64,000 nucleotides of DNA from BOG-994 sp049514215 (GTDB lineage Bacteria; Pseudomonadota; Gammaproteobacteria; Burkholderiales; Burkholderiaceae_D): the NCBI GenBank assembly GCA_049514215.1, contig JBEKVI010000016.1, positions 15,834 through 79,833 on the forward strand, read 5' to 3'. The stretch's first letter is position 1. Every line of letters begins with the position of its first letter. Made by a program: the position numbers and the translations under genes. Below the pieces are notes generated by a model. That model was not told where the DNA came from. It was given only the letters and a program-made list of their open reading frames with translations, and did not search any database. Shown piece after piece: positions 1-8,768 of the stretch.

Positions 1-2
1 CT

Positions 3-665
3 TTCGAGCGCGCCGCCGCCGATCCTGGGGTTCACTGCGTCATCGTGACTGGCGCCGACGGATTCTTTTGCGCGGGCGGCAATCTGAATCGGCTTTTGGC
101 CAATCGCAGTCAACCCAGGCAAGTGCAACAGGACTCGATCGCGAAGCTGCATTCCATGGTCAGAGCACTTGCCGCCTGTCCGAAGCCGGTCATCGCCGCT
201 GTTGAAGGGGCTGCCGCGGGTGCCGGGCTTTCGCTCGCCCTGGGGTGCGATATGATCGTCGCGAGCACGTCGGCCAAGTTCGTGATGTCGTATGTGCAAG
301 TGGGCCTCTCGCCTGACGGCGGCGGCTCCTGGCTTGCGAGTCACGCCCTGCCACGGCAAATTGCAAGCCAGATGCTGCTCATGGGCGAGCCCTTTACGTC
401 CGCACGCCTCTACGATCTTGGGCTCGTCAATGAAGTGGTTTCCGATGGACTGGCCTTGTCCAGCGCCTTAAATCTTGCCTCCCGCCTCGAGAAGCTTTCG
501 TCTCACGCGATTGCCCGCATCAAGGGCTTGATGGTCAAGGCCGCGTCCTCAAGCTTCGATGCGCACCTGGACGCCGAGCGGGATGCCTTCGTTGATTGCT
601 TGCATCATCCCGACGCCGGCGTGGCGATCGAGGCGTTTCTTTCAAAGCGCTCCAAGCGCAACTGA
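3..665 (+). CDS. Enoyl-CoA hydratase/isomerase family protein, 5' end missing
   Basis: The reading frame is open from the window edge, so the N-terminus lies upstream; 220 residues are visible. Crotonase features are present: an oxyanion-hole segment FCAGGNL, and a second segment GAAAGAGLSLALGCD that helps bind the acyl-CoA thioester. The stretch GLSPDGGGSWL resembles the PaaG-like branch, where an Asp takes the usual Glu position. It would hydrate or isomerise enoyl-CoA in beta-oxidation or ring degradation. It ends 8 bp before a histidine phosphatase gene on the same strand and is probably cotranscribed with it. The family is clear; the substrate cannot be assigned. Confidence 0.9.
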   Translation, partial: FERAAADPGVHCVIVTGADGFFCAGGNLNRLLANRSQPRQVQQDSIAKLHSMVRALAACPKPVIAAVEGAAAGAGLSLALGCDMIVASTSAKFVMSYVQVGLSPDGGGSWLASHALPRQIASQMLLMGEPFTSARLYDLGLVNEVVSDGLALSSALNLASRLEKLSSHAIARIKGLMVKAASSSFDAHLDAERDAFVDCLHHPDAGVAIEAFLSKRSKRN

Positions 666-673
666 CATCGGTC

Positions 674-1408
674 ATGAGTCCGCGCGAGATCAGTCCACCG
701 CGTCGCCGCATCTACCTGATGCGCCACGGCAGCGTGAGCTACTACGAGCAAGGCAAGCCCCGCATCGAAAGCACCGCGGCCGTGCTAAACGACGCCGGTC
801 GCTTTCAGGCGACCTCTGCCGGGATCGCCTTCGCCCACGCCGGAGTCCACTTCGATCGCGTGATCGTGAGCGGCTTGCCGCGCACAGTCGAAACAGCCCA
901 ACGGCTCCTTTTTGAGACGCGACAGAAGATCGCACTCGAAAGCTGGCCGGAACTGGCTGAACTGCGCTCGGGTCCGCTAGACCCGATCCCGCTCGAGGAC
1001 CTCCGCGATGCCGTCGTGGGAGCCTTCGAAGGTGTCGTGCCGCCCGAGAAACGATTTGCCGGCGGGGAATCGATCGGCGAGTTGCTCGATCGGGTCCATC
1101 CCGCGATCGACCGGCTGCGGGCCGATCCGCACTGGCAGATCGCGCTCTTAGTCCTGCACGGGGGAGTCAACCGCGCCATTCTTTCTTTGGCCCTCACCGG
1201 CCAGCGCATGTTCCTCGGTAACATCTCGCAGGCCCCGGCCTGCATCAACGCCCTCGATGTGGGTGGCGCGGCCAACGATTGGGTGATCCGCTACATGGGC
1301 GTTGCACCCACCGACCTCCTCCAGGCCGAGGCGCGCCAAACCACGATCGAGGCCCTGCTCATGGATTATTTGAAGACGCGGCCGCCAGCCTCGCCCGGAA
1401 CCGACTGA
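674..1408 (+). CDS. Histidine phosphatase family protein (phosphoglycerate mutase-like)
   Basis: A 244-residue cytoplasmic protein with the histidine phosphatase signature LMRHG near residue 17, where the His would form the phospho-enzyme. A second catalytic His is likely in VLHGGVNRAI. I chose the ATG at 674 because it lies 8 bp after the preceding gene and puts the RHG motif close to the N-terminus; the frame is open further upstream. It sits between a crotonase and an ACAD10/11-type kinase, so it may dephosphorylate a CoA-linked or sugar phosphate, but that role is inferred from position only. Confidence 0.88.
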   Translation: MSPREISPPRRRIYLMRHGSVSYYEQGKPRIESTAAVLNDAGRFQATSAGIAFAHAGVHFDRVIVSGLPRTVETAQRLLFETRQKIALESWPELAELRSGPLDPIPLEDLRDAVVGAFEGVVPPEKRFAGGESIGELLDRVHPAIDRLRADPHWQIALLVLHGGVNRAILSLALTGQRMFLGNISQAPACINALDVGGAANDWVIRYMGVAPTDLLQAEARQTTIEALLMDYLKTRPPASPGTD

Positions 1409-1416
1409 AAGCCACT

Positions 1417-2490
1417 ATGTACGAAGAATTTGTGGGAACCATGCCGATCGCTGATCGGCAGAAGTTCGACGAGGCAGCGCTGGAGAACTATCTTCGGGAG
1501 CACGTCGAAGGATTTGCAGGCCCCATGCGCATCGAGCAGTTCAAAGGCGGGCAATCCAACCCCACCTTTAAGATCGTGACCCCCGCTTGCGCCTACGTCA
1601 TGCGGGCCAAGCCCGGGCCCATGAGCAAACTGCTTCCCTCGGCGCACGCCATTGAACGTGAATTCCGCGTCATGCGCGCCTTGGCCGCAAGTGGCGTTCC
1701 GGTCGCGAAAATGTTCGCCCTGTGCGAGGATGAATCGATCATCGGACGGGCCTTCTATATCATGGAGTTCGTTTCGGGGCGCGTTCTTTGGGAGCAGTCG
1801 CTGCCCGGACTGGAGCCCGCAGAGCGCCGCGCGATCTACCTGGAGATGAACCGGGTCATCAGCGGCCTGCACAAGGTCGACTACGGCGCACTCGGGCTGT
1901 CTGATTTTGGCAAGCCCGGCAATTACTTCGCCCGCCAGATCAATCGCTGGACCAAGCAGTACCAGGCTTCCGAGACCGAAAAGATCGAAGCGATGGACCA
2001 GTTGATTGCGTGGCTTCCGCAGAATATTCCTGTCGACGATGGATCCACGTCGATCGTTCATGGCGACTTCCGTCTGGACAATCTGATCTTCCATCCGACC
2101 GAGCCCAGGATTCTTGCGATACTCGACTGGGAGCTTTCAACGATCGGGCACCCGCTCGCGGATTTCTCCTATCACCTCATGAGCTGGCATATTCCGCCTC
2201 ACAACTTTCGAGGCATCGCAGGACTCGATCTTGCCGCCCTGGGAATCCCGTCCGAGCGGGAATATGTTGAGCTTTATTGTCGCGCCACGGGACGACAGGG
2301 CATCCCCGATCTGGATTTCTATCTTGCGTACAACATGTTTCGCATCGCTGGAATCGTCCAGGGAATCATGAAACGGGTGGTCGACGGGACTGCGGCCAGC
2401 GCGCAGGCGGTCGATGCGGGTAAGCGGGCCCGGCCGATGGCCGAACTCGGCTGGCAATACGCGCAACGCGTTCAGCGGCATAGCGCCTAA
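1417..2490 (+). CDS. Aminoglycoside phosphotransferase-like kinase, ACAD10/11-type
   Basis: A 357-residue kinase-fold protein. Visible motifs are a Gly-rich loop (FKGGQSNPTF), a likely ATP-contacting segment YVMRAKP, the catalytic loop HGDFRLDNLIF and the metal-binding LDWELSTIG. This subgroup matches the kinase half of mammalian ACAD10/11 and the bacterial LvaA-type enzymes that phosphorylate 4-hydroxyacyl-CoA before dehydrogenation. Two acyl-CoA dehydrogenases and two MaoC proteins are encoded nearby on the other strand, which fits that pathway. Start ATG 1417 is 8 bp after the previous gene; ATG 1441 is an alternative. Family assignment is firm, substrate inferred. Confidence 0.88.
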   Translation: MYEEFVGTMPIADRQKFDEAALENYLREHVEGFAGPMRIEQFKGGQSNPTFKIVTPACAYVMRAKPGPMSKLLPSAHAIEREFRVMRALAASGVPVAKMFALCEDESIIGRAFYIMEFVSGRVLWEQSLPGLEPAERRAIYLEMNRVISGLHKVDYGALGLSDFGKPGNYFARQINRWTKQYQASETEKIEAMDQLIAWLPQNIPVDDGSTSIVHGDFRLDNLIFHPTEPRILAILDWELSTIGHPLADFSYHLMSWHIPPHNFRGIAGLDLAALGIPSEREYVELYCRATGRQGIPDLDFYLAYNMFRIAGIVQGIMKRVVDGTAASAQAVDAGKRARPMAELGWQYAQRVQRHSA

Positions 2491-2632
2491 TCAGAGGGTC
2501 CGTGCGCCACGCCGCGAAACCTTGGCGGTCCGTGGCCTCGCGCGCCGGCCCGACGGTGGGCTCGTCGGTACTGAGGGATAATCCAGGCTTAGAGCGGGCC
2601 GCGCCCGCATCCCCACGACTCCGGAGAACTGC

Positions 2633-3325
2633 ATGATCGACCTTTATAGCTGGGCCACCCCCAATGGGCACAAGATCCATATCATGCTCGAGGAGTGCGG
2701 GCTGCCGTATCGGGTCCACGCCATCGACATCGGCGCCGGCGCCCAGTTCGAGCCGGAGTTTCTGAAAATCAGCCCCAACAACAAGATTCCCGCCATCACG
2801 GATTCCGAGGGTCCCGACGGCGCGCCGATCTCGCTGTTCGAGTCCGGTGCCATCCTCATCTACCTCGCAGGCAAGACCGGCCGCTTCCTACCCGAGGATA
2901 CGCGTGGCAAATATCGGGCGCTGGAGTGGCTCATGTTTCAGATGGGCAGCATCGGACCCATGCTCGGTCAAGCCCACCATTTCCGCATGTACGCGCCCGA
3001 GAAGCTCGAGTACGCCATCAACCGCTATAGCAACGAGGCCAAACGTCTGTACAACGTGCTCGATCGAAGGCTGTCGGAATCGGCCTATTTGGCCGGCGAT
3101 GCCTACTCGGTGGCCGATATGGCGAGCTGGCCCTGGACGCGCTCGGCCAAGAACCAGGGAATCGACGTCGAAGAGTACCCTCACTTCAAGCGCTGGTTTG
3201 ACGCGATCGACGAGCGCCCCGCCGTGCGACGGGCCGTGACCGTGTTGGCGGATGCCCGCAAACCGATCACCGATGAGAAGGCGCGGGAGAATCTGTTTGG
3301 CGCTACGCAGTACGCGCGTCGCTAA
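2633..3325 (+). CDS. Glutathione S-transferase, YfcG/Ure2p-like
   Basis: A 230-residue cytoplasmic thioredoxin-fold protein. Its N-terminus contains TPNGHKIHIMLEE, the signature of the YfcG/YghU (nu-class) GSTs, in which Thr and Asn replace the usual Tyr or Ser. ESGAILIYL is the gamma-glutamyl-binding segment. The helical C-terminal domain contains DMASWPW and a PHFKRWFDAI helix typical of the family. YfcG-type proteins have disulfide reductase activity with glutathione. It is followed 18 bp later by upp, probably in one transcript. Confidence 0.92.
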   Translation: MIDLYSWATPNGHKIHIMLEECGLPYRVHAIDIGAGAQFEPEFLKISPNNKIPAITDSEGPDGAPISLFESGAILIYLAGKTGRFLPEDTRGKYRALEWLMFQMGSIGPMLGQAHHFRMYAPEKLEYAINRYSNEAKRLYNVLDRRLSESAYLAGDAYSVADMASWPWTRSAKNQGIDVEEYPHFKRWFDAIDERPAVRRAVTVLADARKPITDEKARENLFGATQYARR

Positions 3326-3343
3326 GGGGTCAGAACGGTCACC

Positions 3344-3982
3344 ATGTCCTTCGAATCCACAGTCCGCGTCGCGGACCACCCTTTGATCCTCCACAAGCTC
3401 ACGCTCCTGCGTAGCGTCGAGACGACCACCGATAATTTTCGTCGCCTCTTGCGGGAGGTCAGCACGCTTTTGGCCTATGAGGTCACGCGCGATCTGCCGG
3501 TGGTGCCGATGCGCATCCGCACGCCCGTGGCCGAATGCGAGGCCCCAACCCTGGCAGGCAAGAAGCTGTGTCTAGCTGCGATCCTGCGCGCTGGCACCGG
3601 GATGCTCGACGGCATGCTCGACGTCCTGCCCAATGCGCGCGTGGGTCACATCGGCCTGTACCGGGACCCGGCGACCTTAAGGCCCGTCGAATATTATTTC
3701 AAGATGCCCGACGATCTCTCCGAGCGGGCGGTGATCGTGGTCGACCCGATGCTTGCGACCGGGTACTCCGCGGTTGCCGCAATCAGCCGGATCAAGGCAG
3801 CAGGTGCGATTGCCCCCAAAATGGTGTGTCTGTTGGCCGCGCCCGAGGGCCTGGCCACGCTCAGCGCCGAACACCCGGATGTCGAAATCCTGACTGCGGC
3901 TGTCGATGAGCGCTTAAACGATCACGGTTATATCGTTCCTGGGCTAGGCGATGCCGGAGACCGGCTGTTTGGCACGCGTTGA
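3344..3982 (+). CDS. upp: Uracil phosphoribosyltransferase
   Basis: A 212-residue enzyme of pyrimidine salvage that makes UMP from uracil and PRPP in the cytoplasm. The PRPP-binding loop VDPMLATGYSA is intact, as are the upstream LCLAAILRAGTGMLDG segment and the C-terminal uracil-binding part GYIVPGLGDAGDR. Length matches the family norm (about 208-212). It lies 18 bp after the GST gene and 35 bp before a membrane protein resembling Pycsar effectors, both on the same strand. Confidence 0.97.
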   Translation: MSFESTVRVADHPLILHKLTLLRSVETTTDNFRRLLREVSTLLAYEVTRDLPVVPMRIRTPVAECEAPTLAGKKLCLAAILRAGTGMLDGMLDVLPNARVGHIGLYRDPATLRPVEYYFKMPDDLSERAVIVVDPMLATGYSAVAAISRIKAAGAIAPKMVCLLAAPEGLATLSAEHPDVEILTAAVDERLNDHGYIVPGLGDAGDRLFGTR

Positions 3983-4017
3983 TCCCAAGGCCCCCGGGCC
4001 GACTTTCACGTTCCCCC

Positions 4018-4596
4018 ATGAATGCTTCCTTCCCGTCTGCCCAATCCGTTGCAAAGCCGAGCGCGAGTGCGCCGCATGTGCCCGTTTTAAGCGAGGTCGC
4101 CTGGCGCTACGACCATGCCTGGCGCATCCTGAATCTGAACCAGGAACTCATTCGATCGACCGATCAGAAGACCTACATGCTCATTGTCATGTCGACTCTT
4201 CTGGTGAGCTTTGCGGCGAGCAATCTCGATCGCTTGAGTCATCGAGACTGGGTGAACAATGCAGCGCTGCCCCTTCTGGCGCTGGCAACCGTCGCCTTTT
4301 TCGTTTTCGCGCTGGCGACGCTTCTGGCGCGCCACAAGGCGGTCGCCGGTGAGTCCGAAAGCGCCTCCAGTCTCGTTTTCTTCGGCGACATTGCAAGGCG
4401 CGAGAGTGTGAGTAGCTATCTGGACGACTTCCACGCCACGCTGCAGCCGGCCGCCGTCGACGACCTGCTCACTCAAACCGCGATCGTCGCTGCGATCCTA
4501 AGAACCAAGCTCGCGAACTACCAGCGCGCCTGGTGGGTTCTCGCGACCCAGGTCGTCATCTTCGTGGCCATCAACGTTCTGGGTCACATGGGCTAG
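4018..4596 (+). CDS. Membrane protein resembling Pycsar effectors (DUF5706-like)
   Basis: A 192-residue protein with three predicted membrane segments at about residues 52-69, 83-104 and 171-189. Features that recall the DUF5706/Pycsar effector family are DQKTYMLIVMSTLLVSFA before the first helix, the motif VFFGDIA at 120-126 between helices 2 and 3, and a helix with spaced Lys and Tyr (TKLANYQRAWW) entering helix 3. Known Pycsar effectors damage the membrane when they bind cCMP or cUMP during phage infection. No cyclase gene is visible in this window. Start ATG 4018 was chosen because the frame upstream overlaps upp and has low-complexity sequence. Family resemblance is judged by eye. Confidence 0.62.
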   Translation: MNASFPSAQSVAKPSASAPHVPVLSEVAWRYDHAWRILNLNQELIRSTDQKTYMLIVMSTLLVSFAASNLDRLSHRDWVNNAALPLLALATVAFFVFALATLLARHKAVAGESESASSLVFFGDIARRESVSSYLDDFHATLQPAAVDDLLTQTAIVAAILRTKLANYQRAWWVLATQVVIFVAINVLGHMG

Positions 4597-4622
4597 GCCG
4601 CGCCAGGGCTCGACCAGGCGAT

Positions 4623-5090
4623 CTAGCCGTAGCGGCGCGAGACGCTTTCGGCCACGCAGACGGGCTTGTCACCGCCCTCGCGCTCGATGGTCACCTCCCA
4701 GACGAACTGGGCCCCAGCGATTCCAGAAAGCGGCTCCAACGCGTCAATTTGCAGGAGCTTAAAGCGGCCGCGCAACCGACTGCCCACCGGGACCGGCGCA
4801 GGAAAGCGCACCTTGTTAAGACCATAGTTCACGCCCATCTTGGTACTGTGAACCACCATGGCGCTTTGCGTGAGCAAGGGAAGCAGCGACAGGGTGAGAA
4901 AGCCATGGGCCACCGTCGCGCCAAAGGGCCCGTGTTTGGCCTTGTCCGGGTCGACGTGAATCCACTGATGATCACCCGTGGCCTCGGCAAACCGGTTGAT
5001 GCGTTCCTGATCGACTGTAATCCAGTCGCTTGTCGCGACTTCCTGGCCGATCAGGGGGTGAAGTTCATCGATCGAATTGAATTCGCGCAT
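4623..5090 (-). CDS. MaoC family dehydratase
   Basis: A 155-residue single hot-dog-fold protein. The hydratase-2 motif is recognisable as FAEATGDHQWIHVDPDKA, with the catalytic Asp and His, followed by GPFGATVAHGFLTLSL. Such (R)-specific enoyl-CoA hydratases act on 2-enoyl-CoA in fatty-acid or polyhydroxyalkanoate metabolism. It is the last gene of a - strand group of two acyl-CoA dehydrogenases and another MaoC protein. It converges on the Pycsar-effector-like gene with a 26 bp gap. Confidence 0.93.
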   Translation of the reverse strand: MREFNSIDELHPLIGQEVATSDWITVDQERINRFAEATGDHQWIHVDPDKAKHGPFGATVAHGFLTLSLLPLLTQSAMVVHSTKMGVNYGLNKVRFPAPVPVGSRLRGRFKLLQIDALEPLSGIAGAQFVWEVTIEREGGDKPVCVAESVSRRYG

Positions 5091-5139
5091 GGTTCCTATC
5101 GGTTCTCGCTGATAAAACGGGACAGGCCCGGGCGTTCGA

Positions 5140-5619
5140 TCATGGCGCGGGGGCGCTCGGACGAAGCAGGAACAGGCCCATGCCGCGCATGGTGAGGACC
5201 AGTTCGTCGCGCTGATTGTAGATCCGCCACTGGCTGGTCACCAGGCCACGATCGGGCCTGCTCTTGGAAACCCGCGCCTCGAGCGTGGTGCGCTCGCCTC
5301 TGAGCGTATCTCCGCCGCGCACCGGTTTCAGCCAGCGGACCTCATCGACCCCGGGCGAACCCAGACTCGCGGCTTCGAGCAGATAGGTATCGCACATCAT
5401 GCGCATGGCCAAAGCGCAGGTGTGCCAGCCGCTCGCAATAATTCCGCCGTAGAACGAGTCGGCCGCAGCCTGTCGATCGACATGAAAAGGCTGGGGATCG
5501 AACTGGCTTGCGAACGCGATAATCTCTTCTTCGGTGATGTGGCGCTCGGCCAGGGGCGCCGTTTCGCCGACTCTGAAATCCTCGAAATAATACTTCGGCA
5601 TTTTTCTATCCAACGTCAC
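5140..5619 (-). CDS. MaoC/hot-dog fold dehydratase-like protein
   Basis: A 159-residue protein with a MaoC-like core: FASQFDPQPFHVDRQAA, then GIIASGWHTCALAMR. The Asp and His of the hydratase-2 motif are both present. The start is uncertain. A GTG at 5619 overlaps the stop of the upstream acyl-CoA dehydrogenase (GTGA arrangement), while an ATG at 5601 would give 153 residues and a typical N-terminus MPKYYFEDF. It probably acts with the second MaoC protein 49 bp downstream, possibly as two halves of one hydration activity; that pairing is inference. Confidence 0.9.
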   Translation of the reverse strand: MTLDRKMPKYYFEDFRVGETAPLAERHITEEEIIAFASQFDPQPFHVDRQAAADSFYGGIIASGWHTCALAMRMMCDTYLLEAASLGSPGVDEVRWLKPVRGGDTLRGERTTLEARVSKSRPDRGLVTSQWRIYNQRDELVLTMRGMGLFLLRPSAPAP

Positions 5620-6782
5620 GCCGCGTGGCGCAGTTCGGCGCGCGCCTCGGCCGCGGACCCCTGCTCGACGAAGCGCGCGAGGTGATGGTCGGTATCGCCC
5701 AGCGTGGTTTCGATCATGGTCAATCGTTTGAAGTAGTGGGCCGCAGGCAGCTCATTGGTCACCCCCATGCCACCGTGCAGCTGAACGGCCTGCTGGCCAA
5801 TATAGCGGCCCGCCTGCCCAACTCTCACCTTGGCGGCCGAGACGCAGCGGCGTCGCTCGGCGGCATCGCCCGACGATGCCTTCACCGCGGCCAGGTACGC
5901 CATCGAGCGGGCCTGCTCCAGATGCATGAACATCTCCACCATGCGGTGCTGGAGCACCTGGAAGCGGGCGATCGGCTGGCCAAACTGCTTTCGGGTCTTT
6001 GTATATTCGAGCGTGTGTGCATTGAGCGTCTCCATGACGCCAATCGCTTCCGCACACAAAAGGGCCACGCCATAATCGCTGACCGCGTCGATGACGCTCC
6101 AGGCCTCGCCGCCGGCACCCAGGAGCGCGTCACGACCCAGCGGCACGGCGTCAAAGCGGATGTCCGCGGCCCTGAGGCCATCGATGGTGCGGTACTCCTT
6201 GCGTGTGACGCCCGCAGCGCCCGCATCGACCCAGAACAAGCCCAGCCCGGAGCGTTCGCGCGCGCCACCGGAAAGCCGCGCTGACACGATCAGTCCTTCG
6301 GCCTGTCCTCCGTGAACCACCACGGTTTTGGTGCCGTCAAGGAGATAGCCTTCGCCACTGGCGCGCACCGTCGTCTCTACGTTAAACAGTTCGTGCCGAG
6401 ACTGGCGCTCGTGCAACGCGCAGGCGAGCTTCAGGGAACCGTCGGCCACGTGCGCGAGTCGCCCGCGCTGCTCCTCGTTGCCGGCGCGTTTGAGAAATTC
6501 GGCGCCCAGCAGGGTGCTAAAGACCGGCTCGACCACTAGACCGCGACCCAGTTCCCGCATCACGACCAGCAGGTCGACGGCCGATCCGCCGAATCCTCCG
6601 TATTGCTCGTCGACGGGAAGGGCGAAGACGCCCAGATCGGCCAGTTGTTGCCAGACCGCCTGACTCATCCCGGTCTCGGAATAGACAATCTTCTTGCGCG
6701 CTTCGAACCCGTATTCATTGGCGACGTAGCGTTGAATCGCGTCGCCTAGTTGGGTCTGTTCAGAGGTGAATGAAAAATCCAT
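5616..6782 (-). CDS. Acyl-CoA dehydrogenase
   Basis: A 388-residue flavoenzyme of the acyl-CoA dehydrogenase family. It has an N-terminal helical domain (MDFSFTSEQTQLGDAIQ), a middle beta domain and a C-terminal four-helix domain. That last domain contains TRKQFGQPIARFQVLQH and QLHGGMGVTNE, which contact FAD. It would introduce the alpha-beta double bond in an acyl-CoA and pass electrons to ETF. It overlaps the following MaoC gene and lies 10 bp after a second dehydrogenase gene. The catalytic base is not certain from sequence. Pairing with the neighbour may form a heteromeric enzyme, as seen in steroid and branched-acid pathways. Confidence 0.94.
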   Translation of the reverse strand: MDFSFTSEQTQLGDAIQRYVANEYGFEARKKIVYSETGMSQAVWQQLADLGVFALPVDEQYGGFGGSAVDLLVVMRELGRGLVVEPVFSTLLGAEFLKRAGNEEQRGRLAHVADGSLKLACALHERQSRHELFNVETTVRASGEGYLLDGTKTVVVHGGQAEGLIVSARLSGGARERSGLGLFWVDAGAAGVTRKEYRTIDGLRAADIRFDAVPLGRDALLGAGGEAWSVIDAVSDYGVALLCAEAIGVMETLNAHTLEYTKTRKQFGQPIARFQVLQHRMVEMFMHLEQARSMAYLAAVKASSGDAAERRRCVSAAKVRVGQAGRYIGQQAVQLHGGMGVTNELPAAHYFKRLTMIETTLGDTDHHLARFVEQGSAAEARAELRHAA

Positions 6783-6792
6783 GACGCGCTCC

Positions 6793-7983
6793 TCAAAGTC
6801 CCAGAATCATCTGGGAAATAATGTTCTTCTGAATTTCGTTGGAACCGCCGTAGATGGATGTCTTGCGGAAATTGAAGTAGTAGGCCGCCAGGGGCGCCGC
6901 GTCGTCATCCAGCGCGTGGTCGGCGCGCCCTTCGAGATACTCGCGCTCAAAAGGCATGCCATAGGGTCCGATCGCCTCGAGCATGAGTTCCGTTAACCCC
7001 TGCTGGATTTCGGTTCCCTTGATCTTGAGCAGCGACGCTTCGGGCCCTGGCCCTTTGTGCGCACCTTCGGCAGAGACCACGCGAAGAACCGTCATCTCCA
7101 AAGCCATCAGCTCGATCTCCAAGTTCGCGACCTTGGAGGCAAACAGGGGATCTTCGAGGAGTGCTCGTCCGTTTTTCTTCTGATCGGATGCGATTCGCTT
7201 CAAGAATGCGAGCTCGCGTTTGGAGCGTCCCACCGCGGCAATGCCGGTCCGTTCGTGGCCGAGGAGATATTTCGCGTAGGTCCAGCCCTTTCCTTCTTCA
7301 CCGACCCGGTTGCCCACGGGAACCCGCACGTTGTCGAAGAAAACCTCATTGACCTCGTGATCCTCATCGAGGGTGAGGATCGGACGAACCGTGATCCCCG
7401 GCGTTTTCATGTCAATCAGGAGGAACGTAATGCCCTCTTGACGGCGCTCGGTCGTCTCGGTGCGAACCAGGCAAAACATCATGTCGGCGAACTGCGCCAA
7501 GGTCGTCCAGGTTTTTTGTCCATTGACCACGTAGTGGTCGCCCTGGGGCTCGGCCCGGGTTTTCAGGGAGGCCAGATCCGATCCTGAACCGGGTTCCGAG
7601 TATCCCTGGCACCACCAGTCGGTGCAGTCGTAGATGCGCGGCAGGTAGTACTGCTTCTGCGCCTCGCTACCGAATTTCATCAGCACGGGAGCCACCATGG
7701 CCACACCGAACGCCATGATCATGGGCGTTCCCGCCGCGCCGCACTCTTCCTCGAAAATATGACGCTGCGTGGCATTCCAGCCCGTGCCGCCCCACTGCAC
7801 CGGCCAGGATGGCGCAACCCACCCTTTTTTGGCCAGTATCTTGTGCCAGCGGGCGTACTCCTCCTTGTTGAGGCGCAGATGATTCAAGACCTTGTGCTGA
7901 AGATCGCGCGGCAGGTTTTCCTTTAGCCAGTTGCGCACTTCAAGGCGGAACGCGTTGTCCTGTTCCGAATAGTTCAAATCCAT
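6793..7983 (-). CDS. Acyl-CoA dehydrogenase
   Basis: A 396-residue acyl-CoA dehydrogenase. The FAD/acyl contact region WWCQGYSEPGSGSDLASL and the NGQKTWTT motif are intact, and the C-terminus contains YNFRKTSIYGGSNEIQK, a hallmark of the family. The frame is open for 71 codons upstream, but MDLNYSEQDNAF at 7983 is the usual family start and the extension is Arg/Cys-rich and unconvincing. It is the first dehydrogenase of the - strand acyl-CoA gene group and follows the DUF1178 gene by 43 bp. Confidence 0.95.
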   Translation of the reverse strand: MDLNYSEQDNAFRLEVRNWLKENLPRDLQHKVLNHLRLNKEEYARWHKILAKKGWVAPSWPVQWGGTGWNATQRHIFEEECGAAGTPMIMAFGVAMVAPVLMKFGSEAQKQYYLPRIYDCTDWWCQGYSEPGSGSDLASLKTRAEPQGDHYVVNGQKTWTTLAQFADMMFCLVRTETTERRQEGITFLLIDMKTPGITVRPILTLDEDHEVNEVFFDNVRVPVGNRVGEEGKGWTYAKYLLGHERTGIAAVGRSKRELAFLKRIASDQKKNGRALLEDPLFASKVANLEIELMALEMTVLRVVSAEGAHKGPGPEASLLKIKGTEIQQGLTELMLEAIGPYGMPFEREYLEGRADHALDDDAAPLAAYYFNFRKTSIYGGSNEIQKNIISQMILGL

Positions 7984-8026
7984 GGTAACCCCTCCGTACA
8001 TCGCGAGCGTCCCGGCACAAGCACGG

Positions 8027-8446
8027 TCACTGCAATGGTTCCTTAACGATCGCAGGCAAGGGCAAGGCAACCACCTCGATGCCCTCTTCCTGCAGCTCCT
8101 GGCGCTCGTGCTCCGTCGCCACTCCCCGAATGGCCCGTTCCGGCACCTCGTTATAGTGAATGCGCCTCGCCTCTTCGGCAAAGCGCTCGCCCACATCCTC
8201 CGTCTTTTGGATCAACTCGCGAAGCGCCTTGATCCAGGCGGTATGTGCGAGCGTCGATACCACCTCGGTCGACGCCGAAGCGGTCCGTTTCAGACGCGGA
8301 GCCGAGGGCGAGCGAGTCACTTCCGTGCTGTCGCACACCGGACAGCGCGTCAGCTTATTGGCCAGTTGGCGCTCCGACTCTTCGGCTGAGGGAAACCATC
8401 CTTCGAATTGATGGTTGGCGCTGCAGCGCAAATTGAATACTTTCAT
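8027..8446 (-). CDS. DUF1178 family protein
   Basis: A 139-residue soluble protein of the proteobacterial DUF1178 family. It begins MKVFNLRCSANHQFEGWF and continues with a CPVCDSTEV segment, so one N-terminal Cys plus a CxxC could bind zinc. The C-terminal half (EEARRIHYNEVPERAIRG) matches the conserved end of the family. Function is unknown. It is the most upstream gene of the - strand acyl-CoA group, 43 bp before an acyl-CoA dehydrogenase, but such genes are often found with unrelated housekeeping neighbours. Confidence 0.9.
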   Translation of the reverse strand: MKVFNLRCSANHQFEGWFPSAEESERQLANKLTRCPVCDSTEVTRSPSAPRLKRTASASTEVVSTLAHTAWIKALRELIQKTEDVGERFAEEARRIHYNEVPERAIRGVATEHERQELQEEGIEVVALPLPAIVKEPLQ

Positions 8447-8768
8447 GAAACGTGGTGCCCGCGCAGAGGATCCGAAGCCCCCGCGTGGGTTCTGAAAGCC
8501 CCGACGCCGGCGACGGTTGCGCCCGGGTGAGGCCTCGTACTAGCGTGCATTGACATCCAAAGGTTTCCTCGAAATTGACCTGGCGCGCTTTGCGTCGCCC
8601 CCGGGTGCTGTCCCCACCGCAGCCATCGGTCGCAGGCCCCGGGGATGGCCAGAAATTCGAACGACCGTTCATTTTAACGCGAAATCGATCCGCTGGAGCG
8701 CAAGACCGCGCACGCCACAGCCCCGAGCCCACCGATTCCCGAAGGTGTCGGCCGCGCCGTAAACCGGT
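8447..8768. other. Intergenic, no gene seen
   Basis: This 322-bp stretch lies upstream of the DUF1178 gene (- strand) and downstream of the DUF1501 gene (- strand). I see no convincing coding sequence, tRNA or strong hairpin. It presumably holds the promoter of the DUF1178/acyl-CoA genes, but no clear -35/-10 pair stands out. Confidence 0.5.

Noticed and set aside
7984..8196. 71-codon N-terminal extension of the acyl-CoA dehydrogenase
   Set aside because: It overlaps the DUF1178 gene and has a composition unlike either gene.
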